Assembly (NCBI GenBank): GCA_012510625.1
Contig: JAAZHP010000176.1
Coordinates: 1-18,386, forward strand
Length of the DNA stretch: 18,386 bases
From: Bacillota bacterium
GTDB taxonomy: Bacteria; Bacillota; Dethiobacteria; DTU022
Direction of reading: 5' to 3'
Shown in pieces: positions 1 through 6,754 of the stretch. Every line of letters begins with the position of its first letter. The first letter of the stretch is position 1. The notes under the pieces were generated by a model, which did not search any database, was not told the origin of the DNA, and saw only the letters and a list, made by a program, of their open reading frames with translations. Position numbers and translations under genes: made by a program.

Positions 1-44
1 ATGCATGAAAGGATTAAACTAATCGTTTTATAAAGCAGGATGAT

Positions 45-60
45 CCTTTTGGGACAGCCC
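45..60 (-). repeat. GGCTGTCCCAAAAGG-type repeat, copy 1
   Basis: On the minus strand this reads GGGCTGTCCCAAAAGG. The same 15 bases (GGCTGTCCCAAAAGG) recur at 3762-3776, and a variant (GGGCTGTCCTAAAA) lies on the plus strand at 8011. All three sites are intergenic. The sequence resembles the terminal inverted repeats of some insertion sequences, but no transposase is in the window. Confidence 0.5.
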
Positions 61-92
61 CCCTGCAATTGGTTAAAACGCAAGGATGTGAA

Positions 93-114
93 GCGGTTCC
101 CGCCGCGGGGCCGC
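93..114 (-). terminator. GC-rich hairpin directly after rpoD
   Basis: Immediately downstream of the rpoD TAA the minus strand can fold a hairpin from GCGG/CCGC and CCCGC/GCGGG arms around a very short loop. No good run of T follows (the next bases are TTCACATCC), so it is not a textbook intrinsic terminator. It may end or stabilise the dnaG-rpoD transcript. Confidence 0.45.
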
Positions 115-1236
115 TTACTCCAGGTAATCTTTCAGCCGCTTGCTGCGCATGGGGTGGCGCAGCTTGCGCAGCGCCTTGGCTTCAATCTGTCGAATCCGCT
201 CCCGGGTAACGCCGAAGTACTGCCCTACCTCTTCCAGGGTGCGGGAGCGGCCGTCATCCAGGCCGAACCTGAGCCGCAGCACCTTCTCTTCCCGCGGGGT
301 CAGCGTATCGAGCACATCTTCGAGCTGCTCCTTGAGAAGCTCGAAAGCCGCCGCATCCGCGGGCGCCTGCGCTTCCTGGTCTTCGATAAAATCGCCGAGA
401 TGGCTGTCGTCCTCTTCACCGATGGGTGTCTCCAAGGAAACAGGCTCCTGGGCAATCTTCAAGATTTCACGCACCCGCTCTTCGCTGATATTCATTTCCC
501 GGGCAATCTCCTCGGGAAGCGGTTCGCGGCCCAGCTCTTGAACCAGCTGTCTCTGGATGCGGATCAGCTTGTTGATCGTTTCAACCATGTGCACCGGAAT
601 GCGGATGGTGCGGGCCTGGTCGGCAATGGCCCTGGTGATCGCCTGGCGGATCCACCAGGTGGCATAAGTGCTGAACTTGTAGCCCTTGCGGTAATCAAAC
701 TTCTCTACCGCCTTGATCAACCCGAGGTTCCCTTCCTGGATCAGGTCAAGAAAAAGCATCCCCCGGCCTACATATTTCTTGGCAATGCTCACCACCAGGC
801 GTAAATTTGCTTCGGCAAGAGCACGCCTGGCCTCCTCGCTGTTATTTTCAATTGCCTTGGCCAGCTCCACCTCTTCTTCAGGCGTAAGCAAGGGGATCTT
901 GCCTATCTCCTTTAGATACATTCTCACCGGATCGTTGATGGCAACCCCTTCAGGTAAAGAAAGATCGTCTTCCTCATCAGCCTTTTCATCCCTGGCTGCT
1001 TCAGCTTCTTCCGCCACAGCAGAACTCTTGCCGTTGCCGGCGGTCTCATCAACTATGTCAATCCCCTGCTCTGCCAGCTGATCGTAAAACCGGTCAAGCG
1101 CCTCCACAGAAAGTTCGTAAGACTGCAGAGTATCGATGATCTCTTTATAAGAAAGAGAGCCTTTGTTCTTGCCGCGGCCGATCAAGTCCTGCTGGACTTC
1201 TTCCAAAGGAACGACTTTTTCTATCTCCTTAGCCAT
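115..1236 (-). CDS. rpoD: RNA polymerase primary sigma factor RpoD (SigA, sigma-70)
   Basis: Housekeeping sigma factor that binds core RNA polymerase and directs it to -35/-10 promoters. At 373 residues it has the compact size usual for Firmicutes SigA. Visible regions in order: a region 1.1-like N-terminus (about 1-62); an acidic linker (about 63-98); region 1.2 with DPVRMYLKEIGKIPLL (about 102-117); region 2 with NLRLVVSIAKKY, the DLIQEGNLGL core-binding helix and YATWWIRQAITRAI for -10 recognition (about 144-204); region 3 (about 213-290); and region 4 with LTPREEKVLRLRFGL and the helix-turn-helix FGVTRERIRQIEAKALRKLR (about 312-360). The ATG start is set by GGAGGAGGAG about 8 bases upstream. 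It overlaps the end of dnaG by 8 bases, so translation is probably coupled. This is the classic dnaG-rpoD pair. Confidence 0.99.
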   Translation of the reverse strand: MAKEIEKVVPLEEVQQDLIGRGKNKGSLSYKEIIDTLQSYELSVEALDRFYDQLAEQGIDIVDETAGNGKSSAVAEEAEAARDEKADEEDDLSLPEGVAINDPVRMYLKEIGKIPLLTPEEEVELAKAIENNSEEARRALAEANLRLVVSIAKKYVGRGMLFLDLIQEGNLGLIKAVEKFDYRKGYKFSTYATWWIRQAITRAIADQARTIRIPVHMVETINKLIRIQRQLVQELGREPLPEEIAREMNISEERVREILKIAQEPVSLETPIGEEDDSHLGDFIEDQEAQAPADAAAFELLKEQLEDVLDTLTPREEKVLRLRFGLDDGRSRTLEEVGQYFGVTRERIRQIEAKALRKLRHPMRSKRLKDYLE

Positions 1237-3061
1237 GTGAATGCTCTCCTCCTCCGGAACGATAGGGAGTGCTTTTAAGTTGCTTAATCACCTGCAACTG
1301 CTCCTGAAGTAGTTTCTTGGCTTGATCGTCATATTGTTTTTTCCTGTCTATTTCTTTCAAGACCCGCTGTCTTAATTCCTTTTGTTTTGCCAGCTTTTCC
1401 CGCTTAATTCTTTCGATACAATCCGCGGCCATCCGGGCCATTATACCGGGTTCCAGCCCCTGCAGGCTGGGCTCGGTCACAGCGGCAGTAATAAGGCCGT
1501 GGATATCTTCGTCCGAAAAATAATCAATCAACTCTTCGCCGCTCACCAGACGATTTGCACCCTTCAATTTCAAAATTGTTTCAACAACCTGCCGGAGCGG
1601 TCCCTCTGAAAAATCGGCGGGCTCCAGGGCATCAAAAACCATCCCGGCAGCTTCTTCGTTTAGCAGCATCAGAGAGAGCAACATCTTTTCAGCCGGGTTG
1701 GCCTTTACTTGATTAATATTCTTAGTTTGATCTTTTGACAGCAGATTATGACTGCGGCCGGCTTTTTGCTGCCTCATTAATTCCCGCCGGACCGCTCCCT
1801 CGGAAACTCCGAGGTCTTCGGCCACCCGTTTCAGGTAAATATCGCGCTCCACCAGGTTCGGTATATCCTGCAGCATTAAGAGCGCCTCCTCGAGAAAATG
1901 CAGCCTGCTCTCTTCTGCAGAGGGATCATGGCGTCTTCTTAAAACCTCCAGCCGGTAGTCTGCAAGAGGTTTGGCCCGGCCAATCGTTTCCTCAAAGTAG
2001 GCCGCCCCGTACTGCCGGATTAATCCGTCGGGATCGCTTCCTTCCGGCAGGTCCGCCACCTCCACCAGGCAGCCGGAATCCTGCAATATTCTCAGCCCCC
2101 GCCATGTGGCCGACTCGCCGGCGCTGTCGGCATCGTAGGCGATGATCACTTTTTCAGCCTGCGAGCGCATCAGCCGTCCCTGGGCCGGGGTGAGAGCAGT
2201 GCCCAGGGAAGCCACCACGTTTTTAATCCCGGCCTGAAAGGCGGTAATCACATCGGTATAACCTTCCACCACGATCACTGACTTCCGGCGGCGGATCTCC
2301 TCCCGGGCCAGGTGAAGGCCATAGAGAAAGGCTCCTTTTTCAAATACCGGCGTCTCCGGCGAATTCAGGTATTTGGGGCCGCTTTTATCTCCCGCCTCCA
2401 GCAGCCTGGCGCCAAATCCGGCCACTTTCCCGCTTATGGTAAATATGGGAAAGATTAGCCGGTCCCTGAACCGGTCATAATGCCCGCCTCCCTGCCGGGG
2501 CGTAACCAGGCCCGCCTGCAATAGGAGTTCAGAGGATACTCCTTTTTTCTGCGCATAATCGCCCAGGTTTTGCCACCCCGGCGGAGCATATCCCAGACAA
2601 AAAAGTTCGCTGAATTCACGGCTAATTCCTCTTTCATGCAGATAAGCCGCCGCTTTTTTCCCGGCAGGACTGTTCCAGAGCCGGTCGGCATAAAAACGAA
2701 CCGCCAGCCTGTTCAAACTATAAATTTCTTCTTTCAGCTTGCTCTTTTCGCCGGCGGTTCCGGTTTCGGGAATCTTTACTCCCACCTTCCGGGCAAGAAA
2801 CCGGACCGCTTCGGGGAAAGAGAGATTCTCCATCCTCATGACAAAATTAAATACATTTCCCGAAGCGCCGCACCCGAAGCAGTAAAAAAGCTGCTTCTCC
2901 GGTGTTACTGTAAAGGAGGGTGTCTTTTCGCTGTGAAAGGGGCATAAACCGATCATGCGCCTGCCCCTCTTTTCCAGGGTCAGATACTGCCCCACCAGGC
3001 TGACCATATCGCATCGCTGCCTGATTTCATCAATGATCTGCTCCGGGATTCCCTGTGCCAA
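1229..3061 (-). CDS. dnaG: DNA primase DnaG
   Basis: Primase that makes RNA primers for the replication fork and works with DnaB helicase. With the TTG start chosen here it is 610 residues, normal for the family. Domains: CHC2 zinc finger (C40, H43, C61, C64 in CPFH...CFGC); the primase core; a TOPRIM fold with the EGYTDV glutamate (about E266) and a DADSAG metal-binding acidic motif (about D310 and D312); and a helical C-terminal helicase-interaction region. Start choice: the frame stays open to a TTG at 3133, but those extra residues (HRQGNCNSS...) are unlike any primase. The TTG at 3061 gives MAQGIPEQIIDEIRQR, which matches the family N-terminus, and GGTGA lies 5 bases upstream of it. GTG at 3070 is the alternative. 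The gene overlaps rpoD by 8 bases. Confidence 0.97.
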   Translation of the reverse strand: MAQGIPEQIIDEIRQRCDMVSLVGQYLTLEKRGRRMIGLCPFHSEKTPSFTVTPEKQLFYCFGCGASGNVFNFVMRMENLSFPEAVRFLARKVGVKIPETGTAGEKSKLKEEIYSLNRLAVRFYADRLWNSPAGKKAAAYLHERGISREFSELFCLGYAPPGWQNLGDYAQKKGVSSELLLQAGLVTPRQGGGHYDRFRDRLIFPIFTISGKVAGFGARLLEAGDKSGPKYLNSPETPVFEKGAFLYGLHLAREEIRRRKSVIVVEGYTDVITAFQAGIKNVVASLGTALTPAQGRLMRSQAEKVIIAYDADSAGESATWRGLRILQDSGCLVEVADLPEGSDPDGLIRQYGAAYFEETIGRAKPLADYRLEVLRRRHDPSAEESRLHFLEEALLMLQDIPNLVERDIYLKRVAEDLGVSEGAVRRELMRQQKAGRSHNLLSKDQTKNINQVKANPAEKMLLSLMLLNEEAAGMVFDALEPADFSEGPLRQVVETILKLKGANRLVSGEELIDYFSDEDIHGLITAAVTEPSLQGLEPGIMARMAADCIERIKREKLAKQKELRQRVLKEIDRKKQYDDQAKKLLQEQLQVIKQLKSTPYRSGGGEHSHG

Positions 3062-3404
3062 AATCTTCACCGCCGCTGAAGAATTACAGTTGCCTTGCCG
3101 GTGTGCGAAAGAAAGAAAAACCCCATCCCGCAATGTAAAGAGACGAGGCCACCCTGGACAAGCGATTTTGTTGCGTCGATCCTACAATGACCTGGATCGC
3201 TCCTCCCTGCGTGAACATACTATTAGAATTTTACTGCTACACTATATTCTACGCTCCGGGAGATAATCCTGCTTTACCCGCGAATTTCCGTTAGGAAGCT
3301 CCCTCATATTATTGACATAATGTGACATTTTCATTCCGGCGGAATCCATGACTGCGTTGTTTCCTGGTGAGAATCTCTGCCAATCTATGACGTCTATTGG
3401 TTTA
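3062..3404. other. Gene-free stretch upstream of dnaG
   Basis: No convincing gene is seen here. It must hold the dnaG-rpoD promoter, but I cannot place it. AT-rich patches near 3225-3250 and 3301-3335 offer only poor -10/-35 matches. On the minus strand a GGGAGGAG sequence near 3200-3207 looks like a ribosome binding site but has no start codon and reading frame after it. Confidence 0.4.
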
Positions 3405-3440
3405 TTTAAATCCCCCCCGGCCCCCCTTTTGCAAAGGGGA
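3405..3440 (+). repeat. C-rich/G-rich palindromic repeat (family A), copy 1
   Basis: TTTAAATCCCCCCC, then GG, then CCCCCCTTTTGCAAAGGGGA. The right part folds into a hairpin (CCCCTTT/AAAGGGG around TGC). Near-identical copies in the same orientation lie at 8141-8180 and 18252-18290, all intergenic. It is a dispersed non-coding element. Confidence 0.85.
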
Positions 3441-3506
3441 GTATTGAGATTTCTTTTGCAAGGGGGGGGATTGGAAACTCTTTTGCAAAGGGGGGAGCTT
3501 GTCCTG
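3426..3506 (+). repeat. Three 27-base units starting CTTTTGCAA
   Basis: CTTTTGCAA followed by a G-run begins at 3426, 3453 and 3480, a spacing of exactly 27 bases. Units 1 and 2 also agree over much of their 3' half (ATTG followed by similar purine/T-rich bases). Unit 3 agrees only in its first half. The first unit is the right arm of the family A repeat, so the tandem appears to be a local expansion of that arm. Confidence 0.75.
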
Positions 3507-3523
3507 AGCGCAGCGAAGGATCT
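3501..3523 (+). repeat. GTCCTGAGCGCAGCGAAGGATCT-like short repeat
   Basis: A short sequence (GTCCTGAGCGCAGCGAAGG plus ATCT) directly after the 27-base units. I recall very similar strings scattered through intergenic DNA of many environmental bacteria, but only one copy is in this window, so calling it a repeat rests on memory. Confidence 0.35.
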
Positions 3524-3527
3524 AAAG

Positions 3528-3545
3528 CCAGGCTGTCGCCAAGCA
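3528..3545 (+). repeat. 18-base direct repeat, copy 1
   Basis: CCAGGCTGTCGCCAAGCA, found again without change at 3630-3647, 102 bases further on. The two copies flank a segment that includes two CCTTCGGGCTTC repeats and one family B palindrome. Confidence 0.8.
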
Positions 3546-3553
3546 ATGGAAGT

Positions 3554-3598
3554 CCTTCGGGCTTCGGCTTCGCCCTTTAGGATAAACCTTCGGGCTTC
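3554..3598 (+). repeat. 12-base direct repeats CCTTCGGGCTTC
   Basis: CCTTCGGGCTTC occurs at 3554-3565 and 3587-3598, 33 bases apart. Between them is a further CTTCG-rich string. This is part of the composite repeat cluster and is non-coding. Confidence 0.7.
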
Positions 3599-3599
3599 T

Positions 3600-3627
3600 G
3601 CGGGCGGGGGTGGAACCCCGCCCCTAC
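3600..3627 (+). repeat. Palindromic repeat family B, copy 1
   Basis: GCGGGCGGGGGTGGAA then CCCCGCCCCTAC. The stem is GGGCGGGG/CCCCGCCC, followed by the constant tail CCTAC. A truncated left half of the same element (CGGGCGGGGTGGAGCC) lies at 3672-3687. Confidence 0.8.
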
Positions 3628-3629
3628 AT

Positions 3630-3647
3630 CCAGGCTGTCGCCAAGCA
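3630..3647 (+). repeat. 18-base direct repeat, copy 2
   Basis: CCAGGCTGTCGCCAAGCA, identical to 3528-3545. Confidence 0.8.
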
Positions 3648-3700
3648 GAACAAGAGTTCCTTCATTCTTCTCGGGCGGGGTGGAGCCGGTTAAGCATTGC

Positions 3701-3725
3701 GGGCAGGCACAAGGCCTGCCCCTAC
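3701..3725 (+). repeat. Palindromic repeat family B, copy 2 (changed stem)
   Basis: GGGCAGGC, loop ACAAG, GCCTGCCC, then CTAC. Compared with the GGGCGGGC/GCCCGCCC copies, the G-to-A change on the left arm is matched by C-to-T on the right arm, so pairing is kept. The CCCCTAC tail is unchanged. Confidence 0.8.
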
Positions 3726-3753
3726 AAGTAATTGGGAAGTGGCATGAATAGAA

Positions 3754-3778
3754 AAGGCTGCCCTTTTGGGACAGCCTT
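3754..3778 (-). terminator. Intrinsic terminator of the fusion oxidoreductase gene; also copy 2 of the GGCTGTCCC repeat
   Basis: On the minus strand AAGGCTG-TCCC-AAAA-GGG-CAGCCTT forms a 7 + 3 bp hairpin, followed by TTCTATTC. It starts about 40 bases after the stop codon at 3819. The hairpin contains GGCTGTCCCAAAAGG, identical to the repeat near the window start, so the terminator may have been recruited from a repeat or insertion-sequence end. Confidence 0.75.
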
Positions 3779-3818
3779 CCGGAAATTTCTTATTTGACAC
3801 CGGTCCCGCCTCGCTCAG

Positions 3819-5900
3819 TTAGCGAAGGGGTGAAGGGGACTCCTTGAACTGCTCAGCCGCTTCCTCCATGATCCGGCCAAAGTCGCCGGCTTCAGAGAAT
3901 GCCAGTTCCAGGTAGGCAACCCGCCCGGCGCCCAGGCCCAGCTCTTCCAGGAGCGAATTGACATGGGCAATCCGCTTCTGAATCCAGCCGGCGGCATCCT
4001 TGTGCGGGCAGGCAGACTGCTCCTCTTCTTTGCAGCCTGCCACAATGATACCGTCAATGCCAGCTTCCAGGGCCTTGAGCAGGTGAACTGTATCTATCTT
4101 GGCCACGCAGGGATAGCGCACCAGCGCCATGTTGTCAGTGGCGAAGCCTTTAATCTCCGGCAGGGCAAAGGGCCCGTAGCCGCAGGTGATCAGAAGCACC
4201 GCCGGCCCACTGCCGGACCGCTGCATCAGCCCTTTCACGGCAGGCTCGATTGCAGCGGCAGCCTCTTCCACCAGCGGGGCGCGAAACTTGATGGCGTAAG
4301 CCGGGCAGATGGACAGGCAGAGCCCGCAGGCCTGGCACTGCTCGCTGCGTATGCTCACGGTCCCCTCTTCGTTGATTACCGGCACATCGTAGGGGCAGAC
4401 GCGCACGCAGGTGAGGCAGTTTGCGCAAAGCTCATCGATCCGCTCCGCCCCGGCAATACAGGTCAGGCAGCGGCGGGCTTCATTAATCGCGGTAGCGGCA
4501 TCAAAGCCGTGCTCCGCTTGCTGGAAATGCTTGACCCGCTCCGCTGGAGGAATCATCGGCAGGGGATTGCGTGTTACCCGGGTTACCTTTTCAGCCACGG
4601 CCGGATCGAGCTTCTCCAGCGCGGCGGGCTCTTCCAGCGCTTCGCTGTTGAAATCTTTACCCTCCAGATAGGCTAAAATGGCCTGCGCCGCCACACGGCC
4701 GCTTTTCATTGACTGGACTGCCGTCCCCGGGCCGGTGACCATCTCGCCGCAGGCGAAAACCCCGGGGCGGCTGGTGGACATGGTCTTGCGATCAAAGACC
4801 AGGCGGCCGCGCTCATCGAGATCGACCTGCCCCTGCAGCGGCTTGGGATCGCCTCCCTGCCCGATGGCGAAGATGATCACATCACCTGTAATAAAGTTCT
4901 TGCACTCCTCATTGTAGGTGGGATTGAACCTTCCCTCTTTATCAAAAACACAGCAGCACTGGATCATCTCGAGGCCTGTGATTTTGCCGTTCTCCCGGAT
5001 GACTGCGCGGGGGCCCCAGCAGTTGTTAAACTCAACATTTTCTTCTTTGGCCTCTTCGATTTCCCAGGGGAAGGCGGGCATTTCATCCGACGATTCAAGG
5101 CAGACTACCTTAACGGCGCCGGCGCCGCAGCGAACTGCAGAGCGGGCCACGTCCATGGCCACGTTGCCGCCGCCGACTACGATCACGGTAGGATTGCCTT
5201 CAAAGCGAAAATCGTGGCGCTTTACATTCTTCAGGAAATCGAGCGCATAGTAGATCCCTTCTCCTTCCGCGCCGGGGATGTCCAGGCCGCGGCTTACCGG
5301 CAGGCCCAGGGCAATCAATATGGCCTTGTAACCTTCCTTTTCAAGATCATCGAGCGACAGGTTGCCTCCAAGCTCAAATCCGGTTTTGAACTCCACTCCC
5401 TGCGCGGCAATCTCTTCGATGTCCTGGTCAATTACACCGTCGGGAAGGCGGTAAAGGGGGATGTAATGGCGCACCGCTCCGCCCATTGACGGTTCCCGGT
5501 CATAAACGGTTACCGCGCAACCCTGCCGGGCCAGGTCGTAAGCTGCGGTCAGGCCGCTGGGCCCGCCGCCGATAACAGCCACTTTCCCCTTTGAACCGGG
5601 CGCTGCCCCGGAGGGAGGCGCCTTCACCGCGCTGTTTTCCACGGCAAAGCGCTTCAGCGCTCGGATGGAGGGCGGCCGGTCTACATCATTGCGCCGGCAC
5701 TCATCTTCACAGTGGTGAGCGCAGATGGTGCCGCAGATCGAGGGAAGCGGGTTGGTCTCTTTGATGATCGCCAGCGCCCGGTCAAAATCTCCCGTGGCGA
5801 TGGCCAGAAGATAATCACGCACATCCTGGTGCAAGGGGCAGGCTGCCTGGCAGGGTGGAATCACATTATCTGTTAAGTCCTGAATATGATGCGGGGTCAA
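3819..5900 (-). CDS. Fusion NAD(P)H-dependent oxidoreductase: GltD/NfnL-type flavoprotein + 2[4Fe-4S] ferredoxin + MvhD/FlpD-like domain
   Basis: A 693-residue cytoplasmic electron-transfer protein; no signal peptide or membrane segment is seen. Order: N-terminal Fe-S domain with C17-x3-C21 and C56-x3-C60-x3-C64-x3-C68; FAD Rossmann motif GGGPSG (111-116); NAD(P)-binding GGGNVAMD (243-250); FAD-closing FACGEMVTGPGTAVQSMKSG (about 382-401); two ferredoxin clusters (C492, C495, C498, C502 and C522, C525, C528, C532); and a C-terminal segment (about 566-675) resembling MvhD/FlpD, with C573, C598, C623 and C631 as candidate [2Fe-2S] ligands. Related flavoproteins move electrons between NAD(P)H, ferredoxin and partners such as Hdr-type complexes, but no partner is encoded here, so the substrate is unknown. 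The TTG start is supported by GAGGAG 9 bases upstream. It is probably monocistronic: a terminator follows and a 197-base gap precedes. Glutamate synthase small subunit is unlikely, because no GltB is nearby and the C-terminal domains are extra. Confidence 0.93.
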   Translation of the reverse strand: MTPHHIQDLTDNVIPPCQAACPLHQDVRDYLLAIATGDFDRALAIIKETNPLPSICGTICAHHCEDECRRNDVDRPPSIRALKRFAVENSAVKAPPSGAAPGSKGKVAVIGGGPSGLTAAYDLARQGCAVTVYDREPSMGGAVRHYIPLYRLPDGVIDQDIEEIAAQGVEFKTGFELGGNLSLDDLEKEGYKAILIALGLPVSRGLDIPGAEGEGIYYALDFLKNVKRHDFRFEGNPTVIVVGGGNVAMDVARSAVRCGAGAVKVVCLESSDEMPAFPWEIEEAKEENVEFNNCWGPRAVIRENGKITGLEMIQCCCVFDKEGRFNPTYNEECKNFITGDVIIFAIGQGGDPKPLQGQVDLDERGRLVFDRKTMSTSRPGVFACGEMVTGPGTAVQSMKSGRVAAQAILAYLEGKDFNSEALEEPAALEKLDPAVAEKVTRVTRNPLPMIPPAERVKHFQQAEHGFDAATAINEARRCLTCIAGAERIDELCANCLTCVRVCPYDVPVINEEGTVSIRSEQCQACGLCLSICPAYAIKFRAPLVEEAAAAIEPAVKGLMQRSGSGPAVLLITCGYGPFALPEIKGFATDNMALVRYPCVAKIDTVHLLKALEAGIDGIIVAGCKEEEQSACPHKDAAGWIQKRIAHVNSLLEELGLGAGRVAYLELAFSEAGDFGRIMEEAAEQFKESPSPLR

Positions 5901-6001
5901 GAATAATCACTCCTCGTCTCAAAAAAAGTTTACATTTTTAATATTTCGCGGTTTAGTTCTTTATTCCTCTCAACCACCAGGTTAAATTCAAATCTTTAAA
6001 T

Positions 6002-6034
6002 ATTCTGCCTTTAAGTATACTTGTCAGGCAGAAT
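6002..6034. promoter_or_regulatory. Near-concentric inverted repeat between the flavoprotein and fusion genes
   Basis: Outer arms ATTCTGCCT (6002-6010) and AGGCAGAAT (6026-6034) are perfect complements. Inside lies a second palindrome, AAGTATACTT (6013-6022), with almost the same centre. It could be a terminator for the flavoprotein gene that ends at 6098, though the minus-strand tail ATATTTAAAG is a weak T-run. It could also be a repressor operator over the promoter of the fusion gene. Confidence 0.6.
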
Positions 6035-6040
6035 TTTCAA
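6014..6040 (-). promoter_or_regulatory. Possible promoter of the fusion oxidoreductase gene
   Basis: On the minus strand TTGAAA (6035-6040) and TATACT (6014-6019) are separated by 15 bases, shorter than the preferred 17. The -10 sits in the middle of the inverted repeat at 6002-6034. Judged by eye only. Confidence 0.3.
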
Positions 6041-6097
6041 AGAGGAATTCCCTCACTGCCAGCGAAATAAAAGGCGGTATAGCAAAAAGTATTTACT

Positions 6098-6694
6098 TTA
6101 GCGCAAAGCGGCGGTGCTGCGGGCCACCTCCACTACCCGCCGTGCCAGGAGTTCTATCCGCCGGAGAGCATTTTCATCGGCGGAAGCGGGAGCCCCGGCG
6201 CAGCAGCCCTGGTGCCCGGCATCGGCGGAAGCGTGGCCGTCGCCGACCAGGATCATCCCCTGAACCAGCATCATGTCGTGCAGCGTCTTCAGGGCAGTTT
6301 CCTGGCCGCCAAAACGGGCGCCGCCGGTGGTGACAGCGGCCCCCACGGTGTTGAGCAAAGACTGCGCGGAACGCAATTTGCGGCTTTTGTCCCAGAAGCC
6401 CTTTAACTGGGCCGAAACCGTGCCGAAATAAACGGGGCTGCCGATGATAACGGCGTCGGCATGCGCCAGCCGGCGGAAGGCCTCTTCCAGGGCGCTTCCC
6501 CGGTAGCAAGCCCCGGAACAGGGAGATGAGCAGGCTAAGCAGTAGGGATATTTTTGGGACTGCAACAGCGGATTAACATGAATCAAACTGGTTTCAGCTC
6601 CCTCCCCTTCTGCTATTTTTAACGCCCGGTCAAGAAGGTAAGCCGTGCTGCCGTCCTTTCTGGGGCTGCCGTTTAATCCGATTACGCGCAACAA
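6098..6694 (-). CDS. Flavodoxin-fold NAD(P)H-dependent FMN reductase / iron-sulfur-flavoprotein-like protein
   Basis: A 198-residue soluble flavodoxin-like protein of the NADPH-dependent FMN reductase superfamily. The FMN phosphate loop GLNGSPRKDGST is at 6-17, SPVYFGTVSAQLK (86-98) is the usual second flavin-binding segment, and TTGGARFGGQE (122-132) the third. Four cysteines, C52-x2-C55-x3-C59-x3-C63, sit where iron-sulfur flavoproteins carry their compact cluster motif, so a [4Fe-4S] centre is possible, but the spacing is not the textbook one. A further CC pair is at 164-165. The start is TTG, preceded by AAGGGTGAT at suitable spacing; the next codon is also TTG. The gene lies on the same strand just upstream of the fusion oxidoreductase, separated by 197 bases and an inverted repeat. 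A redox partnership is an inference from position. The substrate is unknown. Confidence 0.85.
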   Translation of the reverse strand: MLRVIGLNGSPRKDGSTAYLLDRALKIAEGEGAETSLIHVNPLLQSQKYPYCLACSSPCSGACYRGSALEEAFRRLAHADAVIIGSPVYFGTVSAQLKGFWDKSRKLRSAQSLLNTVGAAVTTGGARFGGQETALKTLHDMMLVQGMILVGDGHASADAGHQGCCAGAPASADENALRRIELLARRVVEVARSTAALR

Positions 6695-6754
6695 CTTGAA
6701 TCACCCTTTCCGTTCTCTTATTGACTCTAACATCTGTAGGAGGTTATTTAGCAC

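Noticed and set aside
3062..3133. Longer DnaG N-terminus from TTG at 3133
   Set aside because: The added 24 residues are not primase-like; TTG at 3061 with GGTGA upstream fits better.
3312..3340. TTGACA on the plus strand at 3312-3317 as a promoter
   Set aside because: No -10-like sequence lies 16 to 18 bases downstream and no plus-strand gene follows.
3426..3506. CRISPR-like array (regular 27-base spacing)
   Set aside because: Only three units, the repeated core is short (about 9 to 15 bases) and part of a palindromic element, the spacers are too short, and no cas genes are present.
3348..3731. A 127-codon open frame on the plus strand between dnaG and the fusion gene
   Set aside because: It is a translation through the repeat cluster (families A and B, 18-mers and 12-mers). 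It has no protein-like composition and no ribosome binding site.
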